A stretch of 40,466 nucleotides of DNA from assembly GCF_030733205.1 (NCBI RefSeq), contig NZ_JASHJL010000048.1, forward strand, positions 1-40,466, read 5' to 3'. The notes beneath the pieces were generated by a model, which saw nothing but the letters and a program-made list of their open reading frames with translations, was not told the origin of the DNA and searched no databases. Position numbers and translations under genes: made by a program. Shown piece after piece: positions 9,036-17,864 of the stretch. Within the stretch, counting starts at the first letter, position 1. Each line of letters starts with the position of its first letter. This DNA comes from Mameliella sp. MMSF_3455 (GTDB lineage Bacteria; Pseudomonadota; Alphaproteobacteria; Rhodobacterales; Rhodobacteraceae).

Positions 9036-10217
9036 ATGATCCCCTCCGTTCTGCCCACCTACAACCGCGCGCCCCTGCATTTCGTGAAGGGCGAGGGCTG
9101 CTGGCTGACAGAGGAAGACGGGCGCCGATTCCTGGACCTGGGCAGCGGCATCGCCGTCAACGCGCTGGGCCATGCGAACCCCGAGCTGGTCAAGGCACTG
9201 ACCGACCAGGCGGGCAAGCTTTGGCATGTCTCGAACCTCTACGAGATTCCCAACCAGCAGGCGCTGGCCGACAAGCTGGTGGAAACCAGTTTTGCCGATA
9301 CGGTCTTTTTCACCAATTCCGGAACCGAGTCCTGCGAACTGGCGGTCAAGATGGCTCGGAAGTACTGGTACGAGAAAGGCCAGCCGGACAAGACCACGAT
9401 CCTGACCTTCGAGGGCTGTTTCCACGGGCGCTCCTCAGCGGCCATCGCGGCCTCCGGTTCGGAGAAGATGGTCAAGGGGTTCGGCCCGGTGCTGGGCGGG
9501 TTCAAGACCCTGCCCTGGGGCGATCACGACGCGCTGCACGCCGCCATCGACGAGACCGTGGGCGCGATCCTGATCGAGCCGGTGCAGGGAGAGGGCGGCA
9601 TCCGCACGCTTCCTGACCAGTGCCTGAAAGGCCTGCGTGCGCTGTGCGACGAAAAGGGCATCCTGCTGATCCTCGACGAGGTGCAATGCGGTGTCGGACG
9701 GACCGGACGGCTGTTCGCGCATGAATGGGCGGGCGTGGAACCGGACATCATGATGGTCGCAAAGGGCATCGGCGGGGGCTTTCCGCTGGGTGCCGTGCTG
9801 GCCAAGGAAGAGGCAGCCTTCGGCATGACCGCGGGCACGCATGGCTCGACCTATGGCGGCAACCCGCTGGGCTGTGCCGTGGGCAAGACCGTGATGGACA
9901 TTGTGTCCGATCCCGAATTCCTCGAGGGGGTCCGCGTCCGCGCGGGCCTCTTGCGGCAAAAACTCGAAGGCTTGGTCGCGGCGCATCCGGATGTCTTTGA
10001 GGGGGTGCGCGGCAACGGTCTGATGCTGGGGCTCAAGTGCAAGCTGCCGAACGTGGATGTGGTCAAGGCGGGCTATGATGCCGAGGTCATCACCGTCCCG
10101 GCCGCGGACAATATCGTGCGCCTGCTGCCGCCGCTGAACATCAGCGAAGATGAGATTGGCGAGGCGTTCAAGCGGCTGGATGCTGCTGCCTCCGCCGTAA
10201 CGACGGTCTCTGCCTGA
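9036..10217 (+). CDS. argD: Acetylornithine aminotransferase
   Basis: A PLP-dependent class III aminotransferase (393 aa) converting N-acetylglutamate semialdehyde and glutamate to N-acetylornithine and 2-oxoglutarate in arginine synthesis. Motifs include [14 protein letters not shown] near the N-terminus, [16 protein letters not shown] (phosphate binding), [14 protein letters not shown] (cofactor Asp), and [12 protein letters not shown] with the Schiff-base lysine. The ATG at 9036 has GAGG 9 bases upstream and the family-typical start ([14 protein letters not shown]). It is followed by argF 74 bases downstream, so the two form an arginine operon. A short inverted repeat lies about 90 bases upstream. 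Confidence 0.95.
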   Translation: MIPSVLPTYNRAPLHFVKGEGCWLTEEDGRRFLDLGSGIAVNALGHANPELVKALTDQAGKLWHVSNLYEIPNQQALADKLVETSFADTVFFTNSGTESCELAVKMARKYWYEKGQPDKTTILTFEGCFHGRSSAAIAASGSEKMVKGFGPVLGGFKTLPWGDHDALHAAIDETVGAILIEPVQGEGGIRTLPDQCLKGLRALCDEKGILLILDEVQCGVGRTGRLFAHEWAGVEPDIMMVAKGIGGGFPLGAVLAKEEAAFGMTAGTHGSTYGGNPLGCAVGKTVMDIVSDPEFLEGVRVRAGLLRQKLEGLVAAHPDVFEGVRGNGLMLGLKCKLPNVDVVKAGYDAEVITVPAADNIVRLLPPLNISEDEIGEAFKRLDAAASAVTTVSA

Positions 10218-10291
10218 AACCGGCCGCGGGCCGAAAAGGGACATCGGGGGTGGCGCCCGTCGTGCCCCCGAATTGCAAGAAGAACAATGAC

Positions 10292-11218
10292 ATGAACCAT
10301 TTCCTTGATATCCACAAAACCGACAAGGCCGCCTTGCGGTCGATCATCGATCAGGCCAAATCGATGAAATCCGCCCGCGACGGGCGGCCAAAGGCAGCCC
10401 CCGATGACGACCAACCGCTGGCGGGCCGCATGGTGGCACTGATCTTCGAGAAGCCCTCGACCCGGACGCGCGTCTCGTTTGACGTGGGCGTGCGCCAGAT
10501 GGGCGGACAGAGCATGGTCCTTTCGGGCAGCGAGATGCAGCTGGGCCACGGCGAGACCATCGCCGACACCGCCCGCGTGCTGTCGCGCTATGTCGACCTC
10601 ATCATGATCAGGACCTTTGACGAATCCGTGCTGGAAGAGATGGCGGAATACGCCAGCGTGCCGGTCATCAACGGCCTGACCGACCGCACACATCCCTGTC
10701 AGATCATGGCCGACATCCAGACCTTTGAGGAACACCGCGGCCCGATCGCGGGCAGGAAGGTGGTCTGGTGCGGCGATGGCAACAACGTCTGTGCCTCGTT
10801 CCTGCACGCGGCCGGCCAGTTCGGATTCGACCTGACCTTTTCCGGCCCGGTTCAATTGGACCCTGAGATGGAGTTCGTCGGCTGGGCGCGCAACGAGGGT
10901 GCCACAGTCACCATCGAGCGCGACCCGATGCGTGCGGTCGAAGGCGCGGACCTGATCGTCGCGGATACATGGGTGTCAATGCATGACGCGCAGAGTGCGA
11001 AGGAACGGCGCCACAACATGCTGCGCCCCTACCAGGTGAACGCCAAGCTGATGGAAGCGGCCAAGCCTGACGCCCTGTTCATGCATTGCCTGCCCGCGCA
11101 TCGCGAAGAGGAGGTGACCTCGGAGGTCATGGACGGGCCGCATTCGGTGATCTGGGACGAGGCCGAAAACCGGCTGCACGCGCAGAAGGCCATCATGCGC
11201 TACTGCCTCGGGGCCTGA
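10292..11218 (+). CDS. argF: Ornithine carbamoyltransferase
   Basis: A 308-aa enzyme that forms citrulline from ornithine and carbamoyl phosphate in arginine synthesis. Carbamoyl-phosphate-binding motifs are present: [11 protein letters not shown] (STRTR) and HPCQIMAD. Ornithine-side motifs are ADTWVSM and FMHCLPAHR with the catalytic Cys. The length is normal for the anabolic enzyme. The ATG at 10292 was preferred to an upstream in-frame start because the family begins at MNHFLDIHK. It lies 74 bases downstream of argD on the same strand and converges on hrpB. Confidence 0.96.
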   Translation: MNHFLDIHKTDKAALRSIIDQAKSMKSARDGRPKAAPDDDQPLAGRMVALIFEKPSTRTRVSFDVGVRQMGGQSMVLSGSEMQLGHGETIADTARVLSRYVDLIMIRTFDESVLEEMAEYASVPVINGLTDRTHPCQIMADIQTFEEHRGPIAGRKVVWCGDGNNVCASFLHAAGQFGFDLTFSGPVQLDPEMEFVGWARNEGATVTIERDPMRAVEGADLIVADTWVSMHDAQSAKERRHNMLRPYQVNAKLMEAAKPDALFMHCLPAHREEEVTSEVMDGPHSVIWDEAENRLHAQKAIMRYCLGA

Positions 11219-11287
11219 AGGCGGGCTGCCGAGCGCCCCGACTGCCGCGCCTGCGCGCGTCAGCGGCCCACCCGCCAGCCACGCCTG

Positions 11288-13747
11288 TCATGTGCCGCGC
11301 GGTTTTGCCCGCAGCGTGGGGTCGGCCTGCGTCGGGTCCTCGGGCCAGGGGTGCCGGGGATAGCGCGCGCGCATGTCCTTGCGGACGTCGGCATAGGACC
11401 CGGACCAGAAGCCGGGCAGGTCCATCGTGGTCTGCACCGGACGCTGGGCGGGTGACAGGAGGGTGATCCGCAGCGGGGTACGTCCCACCATCGGATGTGA
11501 CGTCTGGCCAAAGAGTTCCTGCAGGCGCAACTGGATCTCCGGGTGTTCGCCGGAATAGTCGATTGGCACCTTGCGGCCGAGCGGCGTGGTGAAATGCGCC
11601 GGGATGGCTGCGTCCAGTGCCTGCGTTTGGGGCCAGTCCAGCCGGGCGCGAAGGGGCGGCAACAGGTCAAAGCGTTTCCAGTCAGCGGCGGTGCGGACGC
11701 CGCCGAGGTAGGGCAGGAGCCAGTCTTCGAGCGTCTCCATGAGCGCCTCGGGGGACATGTCGGGCAGGTCCTGCCCGGCCTCGCGAGCCAAAGCGACGCG
11801 GGCTGTGAACCTTCGGGCGGCATCCGACAGGGTGATCCCCAGGTCGCGAACGCCGTCCAGCATGGCGCGGGCCACGGCCTCTTCGGGGGCGTCTTTCCAG
11901 ATGCGATCATCCAGAGCGATGGCCCCCAGCCGTTCCTGCTGGCGGGCAATGACGCGACGGTCGCGCTTGGACCATTCGCAGAGATCCTGCCAGGCGATCC
12001 GGTCGGCAAAGAGCGCGCGAACCTCGGCCAGGGAAATCGCGATGGCCTGGCGGATGCGCGCCTCGCGCGGGTTGCCGTCCGTGTCGGTGACGACGATCAG
12101 GCGCTCGCAGGCCAGCGGGTCATGGTCCTCCATGACCGCGCCCTTGCCGCCGGACAGCTGGAAGCGGGCGGCCTCTCCTTTGCGGCGCAGCCCGATGCGG
12201 TCGGGATAGGCCAGGGCCGCCAGTTCCGCATCGCTGAAATCCTGGTCCATTTCAGGGGGTTTGTTGCGCTTCCTTATGCTTTGCGACAGGCGTTTCGCCT
12301 CTGCACGGATGCGTTCCAGGGCGCCACGGTTGATCTGCTCGGGCCTTCGCTCGGAAAATCCGCGCGGATCGCGCAGCACATCAAGGCGTAGGGCAAGGTC
12401 TGTGGATGCCGATGTGAGTGGATCGCGATCGGACAAGAGTGCAGCCAGATTGGCGGACTTCTGCCCGCCAAGAGTCACCATATGTGCAAGCCTTGGGTGA
12501 AGTGGCAATGTGGATAAGACCCTGCCGTGCGTGGTAATCCGGTTCTCGTTGTCCAGCGCGCCGAGGAATCCGAGCAGGGCTTGCGCTTCGGCAAAGGCGC
12601 CATCAGGCGGAGGCGTCAAAAAGGGCATTTCCGTGGGATCTGCGCCCCAGAGCGCGATTTCCAGCGCAAGTCCCGCCAGGTCAGCGGCCTCGATTTCTGC
12701 GGGAGGATAGGGGCTTAGCCCGCCTTCCTCACCTTTGGTCCAGAGTCGGTAGGCCATCCCGGGCGCGACACGGCCCGCACGACCGGCGCGTTGCGTCGCC
12801 TCGGCACGGGTGACGCGTTCGGTGACCAGCCGGGACATGCCTGAGCCGGGATCGAAGCGCGCGCGGCGCGCCTTGCCGCCGTCGACGACCACGCGAATGT
12901 CCTCGATCGTCAACGAGGTTTCGGCAATCGAGGTCGCCAGCACCAGCTTGCGCCCGGAGGTTTCCGGGCGGATGGCGGCCCGTTGCGCGGCGAGGTCCAT
13001 CGCGCCGAAGAGCGGCCGCAGATGCGTGTCCTTGGGCAGACGTGATTTCAGCAATGCCTCGGTCCGGCGGATTTCGCCCTCGCCGGGCAGGAAGGCGAGG
13101 ATACCGCCCTCTGTCTCGTCGTGGGCCTTAAGGATCAGGTCGGCCATTGCCTGGTCGAATCTTTGCCGCTTGGCCAGGGGCTGGGGCAGCCAGCGGGTAT
13201 CGACCGGAAAGCTGCGGCCCTCGGAGGTCACGACTGGCGCTTGCATCAGGTCGGCCACGGGCTGCGCGTCCAGCGTGGCGGACATGGCGAGCAGGATCAG
13301 GTCATCGCGCAGTGCATCGGCGATCTCGAGGCAGAGCGCCAGGCCCAGGTCGGCGTTCAGGGACCTTTCGTGGAATTCGTCGAACAACACGGCGCCGATG
13401 CCGGTCATTTCCGAGTCGGACTGGATCATGCGGGTGAGGATGCCCTCGGTGACAACCTCGATCCGGGTCGCTTTCGAAGCTTTCGACTCGCCCCGGATGC
13501 GGTAGCCGACGGTTTGGCCGGGTTCTTCGCCCAGTTGTTCCGCCAGTCGTTGAGCGGCGGCGCGCGCGGCAAGACGGCGGGGTTCCAGCATGACGATCTT
13601 GCCGGATGTCAGTCCGGCGTCGAGCATCGCCAGCGGCACGCGCGTCGTCTTGCCCGCACCAGGGGGCGCTTGCAGTACCGCGCGCGCGTGGTCACGCAGG
13701 GCAGAGATCAGCCCTGGCAGGGCGTCGTCGATCGGCAGTCTGGTCAT
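11288..13747 (-). CDS. hrpB: ATP-dependent helicase HrpB
   Basis: An 819-aa DEAH-box helicase of the HrpB family. Walker A is APPGAGKTT (residues 27-35), motif II is DEFH, SAT (AMSATLD) is motif III, and AEATQRAGRAGR is motif VI. The C-terminal region has the HrpB domain, ending with a WSGSYADVRKDMRARYPRHPWPEDP block typical of the family. Physiological substrates are poorly known. The ATG at 13747 was chosen because the coding homology starts at MTRLPIDDALPGL, and the upstream extension looks like shadow sequence. It is transcribed divergently from meaB. Confidence 0.95.
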   Translation of the reverse strand: MTRLPIDDALPGLISALRDHARAVLQAPPGAGKTTRVPLAMLDAGLTSGKIVMLEPRRLAARAAAQRLAEQLGEEPGQTVGYRIRGESKASKATRIEVVTEGILTRMIQSDSEMTGIGAVLFDEFHERSLNADLGLALCLEIADALRDDLILLAMSATLDAQPVADLMQAPVVTSEGRSFPVDTRWLPQPLAKRQRFDQAMADLILKAHDETEGGILAFLPGEGEIRRTEALLKSRLPKDTHLRPLFGAMDLAAQRAAIRPETSGRKLVLATSIAETSLTIEDIRVVVDGGKARRARFDPGSGMSRLVTERVTRAEATQRAGRAGRVAPGMAYRLWTKGEEGGLSPYPPAEIEAADLAGLALEIALWGADPTEMPFLTPPPDGAFAEAQALLGFLGALDNENRITTHGRVLSTLPLHPRLAHMVTLGGQKSANLAALLSDRDPLTSASTDLALRLDVLRDPRGFSERRPEQINRGALERIRAEAKRLSQSIRKRNKPPEMDQDFSDAELAALAYPDRIGLRRKGEAARFQLSGGKGAVMEDHDPLACERLIVVTDTDGNPREARIRQAIAISLAEVRALFADRIAWQDLCEWSKRDRRVIARQQERLGAIALDDRIWKDAPEEAVARAMLDGVRDLGITLSDAARRFTARVALAREAGQDLPDMSPEALMETLEDWLLPYLGGVRTAADWKRFDLLPPLRARLDWPQTQALDAAIPAHFTTPLGRKVPIDYSGEHPEIQLRLQELFGQTSHPMVGRTPLRITLLSPAQRPVQTTMDLPGFWSGSYADVRKDMRARYPRHPWPEDPTQADPTLRAKPRGT

Positions 13748-13856
13748 GGTCGCGTTATGAGCGACCATGCGAGGCTTGGAAAGTGGCGGCGGGAATGGGG
13801 CCCGACAGCGACGTCGCGGCTCTGGACTTTTCCACGCGGGCGCGGGAAATGGACAC

Positions 13857-14837
13857 ATGGATATCGAGGATCTCAAGACCCGCATCCTGGCGGGCGAACG
13901 GCGTGCCCTGGCGCGTGCCATCACGCTGGTGGAAAGCGGGCGGGCAGATCACCGCGCGCAGGCTCTGGCGCTACTCGAGGCTGTCAAGGGACATGGCCGC
14001 GAGGCGCTGCGCGTCGGTCTGTCGGGCACGCCCGGCGTGGGCAAGTCCACCTTCATCGAGGCGTTCGGGATGATGCTGACGGCACAGGGCCTCAAGGTCG
14101 CCGTGCTGGCGGTGGATCCCAGTTCCGCGCGTTCGGGCGGGTCGATCCTGGGTGACAAGACACGGATGGAACGGCTCAGCCGCGAGCGCAACGCCTTTAT
14201 CCGGCCTTCGCCGTCGCAGTCGCAGTTGGGCGGTGTAGCCCGCCGCACGCGTGAGGCGATCGATCTTTGCGAGGCGGCGGGATTCGACGTGGTGCTGATC
14301 GAGACCGTGGGCGTCGGCCAGTCGGAGACGATGGTGGCGGAAATGTCCGACCTCTTCCTGCTGCTCTTGGCGCCGGCCGGTGGCGATGAGTTGCAGGGGG
14401 TCAAACGGGGCATCATGGAGATGGCCGACATCCTGCTGGTCAACAAGGCCGATGGCGATCTCAAGGCGACCGCCGTTCGAACCTGTGCGGATTACGCCGG
14501 TGCGCTGCGCCTGTTGCGCAAGCGTCCGCAGGACCCCGAGGGTTTTCCGAAGGCGATGACGGTTTCGGCGCTGGAGGATTCGGGCCTGGTGACGGCTTGG
14601 GAAGAGATGCAGTCGCTCGCCGATTGGCGGCGTGAGACCGGGCATTTCGCCGGCCGCCGTGCCGAACAGGCGCGATTCTGGTTCGAGGCCGAAGTGCGTG
14701 AGCGCCTTCTGGCAAGGTTGAAACGGGAACCGGTCAAGGGCGCGCTGGAGGCGCTTGCGCGCGACGTCGAGGCAGGCGGACTGACGCCCTCGGCCGCAGC
14801 GGAGGAGTTGTTGCGCGACTACCTGCAGATGGGATGA
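13857..14837 (+). CDS. meaB: Methylmalonyl-CoA mutase-associated GTPase MeaB
   Basis: A 326-aa G3E-type P-loop GTPase (also annotated ArgK) that chaperones adenosylcobalamin loading and protection of methylmalonyl-CoA mutase, which is used in propionyl-CoA metabolism. The P-loop is GTPGVGKST (residues 58-66), followed by AVDPSSARSGGSILGDKTRM, IETVGVGQSE (switch region) and the base-recognition motif NKADGD. The C-terminal helices mediate dimerisation in characterised members. The start at 13857 matches the family. The mutase itself is not in this window. A hairpin about 90 bases downstream could end its transcript. Confidence 0.94.
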   Translation: MDIEDLKTRILAGERRALARAITLVESGRADHRAQALALLEAVKGHGREALRVGLSGTPGVGKSTFIEAFGMMLTAQGLKVAVLAVDPSSARSGGSILGDKTRMERLSRERNAFIRPSPSQSQLGGVARRTREAIDLCEAAGFDVVLIETVGVGQSETMVAEMSDLFLLLLAPAGGDELQGVKRGIMEMADILLVNKADGDLKATAVRTCADYAGALRLLRKRPQDPEGFPKAMTVSALEDSGLVTAWEEMQSLADWRRETGHFAGRRAEQARFWFEAEVRERLLARLKREPVKGALEALARDVEAGGLTPSAAAEELLRDYLQMG

Positions 14838-14880
14838 GCCGCTTTGTCAGGTGCGGCGCGGAAAGCCTTGCAACAGGGAC

Positions 14881-14909
14881 TTGACGAAACCCGCGCATCT
14901 GCATATGCA
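14881..14909 (+). promoter_or_regulatory. Candidate sigma-70 promoter for rpmB
   Basis: TTGACG (14881-14886) and TATGCA (14904-14909) are separated by exactly 17 bases, a near-consensus housekeeping promoter. It would give rpmB a leader of roughly 150 bases that includes the hairpin at 14927-14961. The transcription start has not been seen directly. Confidence 0.5.
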
Positions 14910-14926
14910 CCGTCAGACCAGATTCC

Positions 14927-14964
14927 GGGCGCCCCCCGAATAACCAAAACGGGCGGCGCCCTTT
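14927..14964 (+). terminator. Hairpin in rpmB leader: meaB terminator or attenuator
   Basis: Arms 14927-14938 and 14950-14961 form a 12-bp GC-rich stem with one mismatch and an 11-base A-rich loop, followed by only three T residues. It lies downstream of meaB but also downstream of the candidate rpmB promoter. It may therefore terminate meaB read-through, act as a partial attenuator in the rpmB leader, or bind a ribosomal protein. Confidence 0.5.
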
Positions 14965-15063
14965 GATATTGGCAGGGTCCTCGATTCGCTTCGAACCGGG
15001 GTATGCTGCAAGGATGAGACCGGCGGGGCAAAGGCCTTGCCACCAGTGGATGAGGACGAAGCG

Positions 15064-15351
15064 ATGTCGCGTGTCTGCGAACTGACCGGCAAGGGCCCGA
15101 TGGTGGGCAACAATGTGAGCCACGCCAACAACAAGACCAAGCGGCGTTACCTGCCGAACCTGAATGACGTGACCCTGCAGTCCGAGACGCTGGGCCGCGG
15201 CATCAAGCTGCGCATCACTGCGCATGCTCTGCGTTCGGTGGACCACCGTGGCGGCCTGGACAAGTTCCTGGCCAAGGCGAAAGATGCCGAGCTTTCGGAT
15301 CGCGCCCTGAAGGTCAAAAAAGAGATCATGAAGGCACAGGCCGAAGCCTGA
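15064..15351 (+). CDS. rpmB: 50S ribosomal protein L28
   Basis: A 95-aa basic protein of the large ribosomal subunit. The N-terminus [23 protein letters not shown] and the segment [12 protein letters not shown] are diagnostic of L28. It is longer than the 78-aa E. coli protein by a C-terminal helical extension, as is usual in alphaproteobacteria. The ATG at 15064 has GAGG upstream. It is monocistronic by context: a promoter and leader hairpin upstream and a strong intrinsic terminator 24 bases downstream. Confidence 0.97.
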   Translation: MSRVCELTGKGPMVGNNVSHANNKTKRRYLPNLNDVTLQSETLGRGIKLRITAHALRSVDHRGGLDKFLAKAKDAELSDRALKVKKEIMKAQAEA

Positions 15352-15374
15352 AGCTTTCCTGAGGGACAGTGAAG

Positions 15375-15412
15375 ACAGCCCCGTGGCATAGGTCACGGGG
15401 CTGTTTCCTTTT
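15375..15412 (+). terminator. Intrinsic terminator of rpmB
   Basis: An 11-bp perfect stem (15375-15385 with 15394-15404, arm ACAGCCCCGTG) with an 8-base loop runs directly into a T-rich tract (TTTCCTTTT). It begins 24 bases after the rpmB stop, and the geometry is textbook. Confidence 0.88.
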
Positions 15413-15456
15413 GTCGCTTTGGGATGCCCGGAAAGGGCGTCTATATCACCGGAACG

Positions 15457-15804
15457 ATGCGGAAACTCCGGACCTCAATAGGTATCTTGCTGGCGATGGT
15501 GCTGGCCCTTACGGGCCTGTCTGCCGCCTATGCACGCGGGCAGGCGGACCCGGCGGGCAGCATCGTGATCTGCCGGGGGCTGACCGTTGTGACAGTCCTC
15601 GTGGATGCCGAGGGTCAGCCGGTCGAACCGCCGCACATCTGTCCCGATGCCGCGACGGCTCTTTTCGTAGAGACCGGCGCCATCGCGCTCTCCTTTGCTC
15701 CGGGTCTGACTTGGCGCACTGTGGATTGGCAGCAGCCCGAGGAGATTCTGCCCCGGCAGGCCAAGGCGCAGGTCCGGGTGCGGGGCCCTCCACCTATTCT
15801 CTGA
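15457..15804 (+). CDS. Small secreted protein next to a copper chaperone
   Basis: A 115-aa protein with an N-terminal signal-like helix (LRTSIGILLAMVLALTGLSAAYA, probable cleavage after AYA). The mature part contains two cysteines (VICRGLTVVTVLVDAEG and PHICPDAA), which could form a disulfide or bind a metal. It is reminiscent of small DUF2946-type proteins found near copper genes, but I am not sure. The PCu(A)C chaperone gene starts 43 bases downstream on the same strand, so a joint role in periplasmic copper handling is an inference from context. ATG 15457 was chosen because the signal peptide starts there; an upstream ATG at 15424 exists. Confidence 0.65.
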   Translation: MRKLRTSIGILLAMVLALTGLSAAYARGQADPAGSIVICRGLTVVTVLVDAEGQPVEPPHICPDAATALFVETGAIALSFAPGLTWRTVDWQQPEEILPRQAKAQVRVRGPPPIL

Positions 15805-15847
15805 CAGACAGACCACATGACTGACAGAGAATTCCGAGGATATTGAA

Positions 15848-16327
15848 ATGACCCTGAAGACCTTCTTTGCCGGCGCCTGCGCGCTGGCCCTTGCCACACC
15901 CGCCTTTGCCGAAATCGTCATCACGGATCCCTACGCCCGCAGCTCTGGCCCGCTGGCCAAGGCCGGCGCCGCCTTCATGATGATCGAGAACACCGGTGCG
16001 GAAGATGACCGCCTGATTGCCGCCAAGTCCGACATCGCCGTGCGCGTCGAATTGCACACGCACAAGGACATGGGCGAAGGCGTGATGCGCATGATGGAAG
16101 TCGAGGAGGGCTTTCCCGTGCCGGCCGGTGGCGCGCACATGCTGCAACGTGGGGGGGATCACGTCATGTTCATGGGGCTGAAAGGCCCGATGGAACAGGG
16201 CGAGACGGTTGCCGTGACGCTGACGTTTGAAAAAGCGGGCGATATGGTCGTCGAAATTCCCGTCGATCTGGACCGCCAGCCGAGGCACGGGATGGGGCAC
16301 GGCGCCGGGATGGGCGCGAGCAACTGA
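15848..16327 (+). CDS. Periplasmic copper chaperone PCu(A)C
   Basis: A 159-aa protein of the PCu(A)C (DUF461) family, which delivers Cu(I) to the CuA site of cytochrome c oxidase in the periplasm. A signal peptide is clear (LKTFFAGACALALATPAFA, cut after AFA). The mature domain begins IVITDPYARSS and has the methionine/histidine ligand region (ELHTHKDMGEGVMRMMEVE, then GGAHMLQRGGDHVMFMGL). A His/Met/Gly tail at the end (RHGMGHGAGMGASN) may add metal affinity. It is downstream of a small secreted protein gene with a 43-base gap and ends at a bidirectional hairpin shared with the convergent sirtuin gene. Confidence 0.92.
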   Translation: MTLKTFFAGACALALATPAFAEIVITDPYARSSGPLAKAGAAFMMIENTGAEDDRLIAAKSDIAVRVELHTHKDMGEGVMRMMEVEEGFPVPAGGAHMLQRGGDHVMFMGLKGPMEQGETVAVTLTFEKAGDMVVEIPVDLDRQPRHGMGHGAGMGASN

Positions 16328-16338
16328 AGACGTGATGA

Positions 16339-16358
16339 GGCAGGCCTGTGGGCCTGCC
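16339..16358. terminator. Hairpin between convergent PCu(A)C and sirtuin genes
   Basis: A perfect 8-bp stem (GGCAGGCC with GGCCTGCC) and a TGTG loop lie between the stops of the two convergent genes. The 3' flank on the plus strand is CTTACA, so the T tract is weak. It is likely a bidirectional terminator. Confidence 0.55.
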
Positions 16359-16359
16359 C

Positions 16360-17058
16360 TTACACCTGCCGGGCCAGCAGGCTGTCCACCCAGGGGGGCA
16401 CGACCTCGGTGGCCTTGCCCATGTGGTGCCGCGTAAAGGCCCGTGACACCTCAGTCCGTTCCAGGTTCAATTCCACGGTTTCAGCTCCGGCCAGCGCCGC
16501 TTCGACGACGAATCCCGCCGCCGGATAGACCTGGCCGGAGGTTCCGATAGCGGCGAAAATCGCACAGTCCTGCAGGTGCTCCGCGATTTCGTCCATGTGA
16601 TAGGGGATCTCGCCGAACCAGACCACGTCCGGTCGCGTCGCGGGCGCGGCGCAGGCGGGGCAGGGGTCCTCGGGCTGCATTCTCTCGGGGGCGCTCCAGC
16701 GGTGCCCGCAGGCGGCGCAGAGCGCCCCGGCCAGCGTGCCGTGCATGTGGATCGCTTCGCCTCCGGCGTTTTCGTGCAGCCCATCCACGTTCTGGGTCAC
16801 CAACACGACCTCGCCGGGCCAGTACATTTGCAGGCGCGCCAAGGCCTCATGCGCGGCATTGGGCGAGGCGCTTGCGGATTGCCGCCGTCGCGCATTGTAG
16901 AATTCATGGACGAGGGATGGATTGCGGGCAAAGCCCTCGGGGGTCGCCACGTCCTCGATCTTGTGCCTTGCCCAAAGCCCGTCCTCGTCGCGGAAGGTGC
17001 CCAGCCCGCTTTCCGCGGACAGCCCGGCCCCGGTCAGGATGACGATCTTGCCGGTCAT
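16360..17058 (-). CDS. cobB: NAD-dependent protein deacylase, Sir2 family (CobB type)
   Basis: A 232-aa class III sirtuin that removes acyl groups from lysines using NAD+. Motifs: GAGLSAESGLGTFRD (NAD binding), TQNVDGLHE with the catalytic His, four zinc-binding cysteines (CAACGH and PCPACAA), and VVWFGE. The FYNARRRQ segment gives the Tyr-x-x-Arg pattern associated with desuccinylase/demalonylase activity in CobB and SIRT5. ATG 17058 begins MTGKIVILTGAG as in the family. It is divergent from the tyrosine phosphatase gene (46-base gap) and converges on the PCu(A)C gene. Confidence 0.93.
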   Translation of the reverse strand: MTGKIVILTGAGLSAESGLGTFRDEDGLWARHKIEDVATPEGFARNPSLVHEFYNARRRQSASASPNAAHEALARLQMYWPGEVVLVTQNVDGLHENAGGEAIHMHGTLAGALCAACGHRWSAPERMQPEDPCPACAAPATRPDVVWFGEIPYHMDEIAEHLQDCAIFAAIGTSGQVYPAAGFVVEAALAGAETVELNLERTEVSRAFTRHHMGKATEVVPPWVDSLLARQV

Positions 17059-17104
17059 GTTCTCGGTCCTTGCCCTGTTTCCCACGGCTCGCTAGGACCG
17101 TGAC

Positions 17105-17554
17105 ATGGCTCATCGTATCCTCTTTGTCTGCCTCGGCAACATCTGCCGGTCTCCTTCCGCCGAGGCCGTGGTCCGTTCGCGGGCAGAGGCGCGCGGCATG
17201 GCGGTGGACCTGGACAGCGCGGGCACCGGTCGCTGGCACATCGGAGAGCCGCCTTATGCCGCGATGCAAAAGGCGGCGCGCTTGCGCGGGTATGACATGT
17301 CGGCCCTGCGTGCGCGGCAGGTCACGCCGCGCGATTTCGGGCGCTTCGACCTGATCGTGGCGATGGACGGACAGAACCTTCGCGATCTGCGCGAGATGGC
17401 ACCGGCAACGGGTGGGGCAGAGCTGCGCTTGATGACGGACTATGCCCCATCGCTTGGCGCCGTCGAGGTGCCCGATCCCTATTACACGCGTGACTTCGAC
17501 GGAACGCTGGACCTGATCGAGCGCTGCGCCGACGGGTTGTTGGATCAGTTGTAG
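17105..17554 (+). CDS. Low-molecular-weight protein-tyrosine phosphatase
   Basis: A 149-aa cytoplasmic phosphatase. The signature loop is VCLGNICRSPSAE near the N-terminus (C-x5-R-S with the nucleophilic Cys), and the general-acid Asp lies in the late EVPDPYYTRDFDG motif. The length is normal. No kinase or polysaccharide gene is nearby, so a role in exopolysaccharide control is not supported here, and the substrate is unknown. It is divergent from the sirtuin gene. Its last 10 bases overlap the end of the convergent 59-aa membrane protein gene. Confidence 0.93.
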   Translation: MAHRILFVCLGNICRSPSAEAVVRSRAEARGMAVDLDSAGTGRWHIGEPPYAAMQKAARLRGYDMSALRARQVTPRDFGRFDLIVAMDGQNLRDLREMAPATGGAELRLMTDYAPSLGAVEVPDPYYTRDFDGTLDLIERCADGLLDQL

Positions 17555-17724
17555 AGCTGACGTGCGACCAACCACGAGACCGGGGCTGCGATCACGAACC
17601 CGGCAATGGCCGCGGCAATGATCGGATATAGCGTGACCTGTCCCGCGACCAGCGCGACGATGATGAATGTCCCGGCCAAGGATGTTGAAATCAGGGAATG
17701 CAGAAGACTGGCGAGGCGAAGCAT
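17545..17724 (-). CDS. Small two-helix membrane protein
   Basis: A 59-aa protein consisting almost entirely of two hydrophobic helices (LLHSLISTSLAGTFIIVALVAG and IIAAAIAGFVIAAPVSWLVA). Similar small proteins in Rhodobacterales are often mislabelled CTP synthetase; no such domain is present. ATG 17724 is preceded by a perfect GGAGG at the right spacing, which fixes the start inside a longer open frame. Its 3' end overlaps the convergent phosphatase gene by 10 bases. Function unknown. Confidence 0.72.
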   Translation of the reverse strand: MLRLASLLHSLISTSLAGTFIIVALVAGQVTLYPIIAAAIAGFVIAAPVSWLVARQLYN

Positions 17725-17864
17725 GGCATCCTCCGGATGTGCGTGTTCTTGCGACACATACTGAGGGCTGCATGCGGAATCCTTGATCTGGGTCAGGTGC
17801 CGCTTGATCGGCATTGGCGACTCTCGTAGGTTCACGGCATCAATTTTGATCCAATGGATAGACC

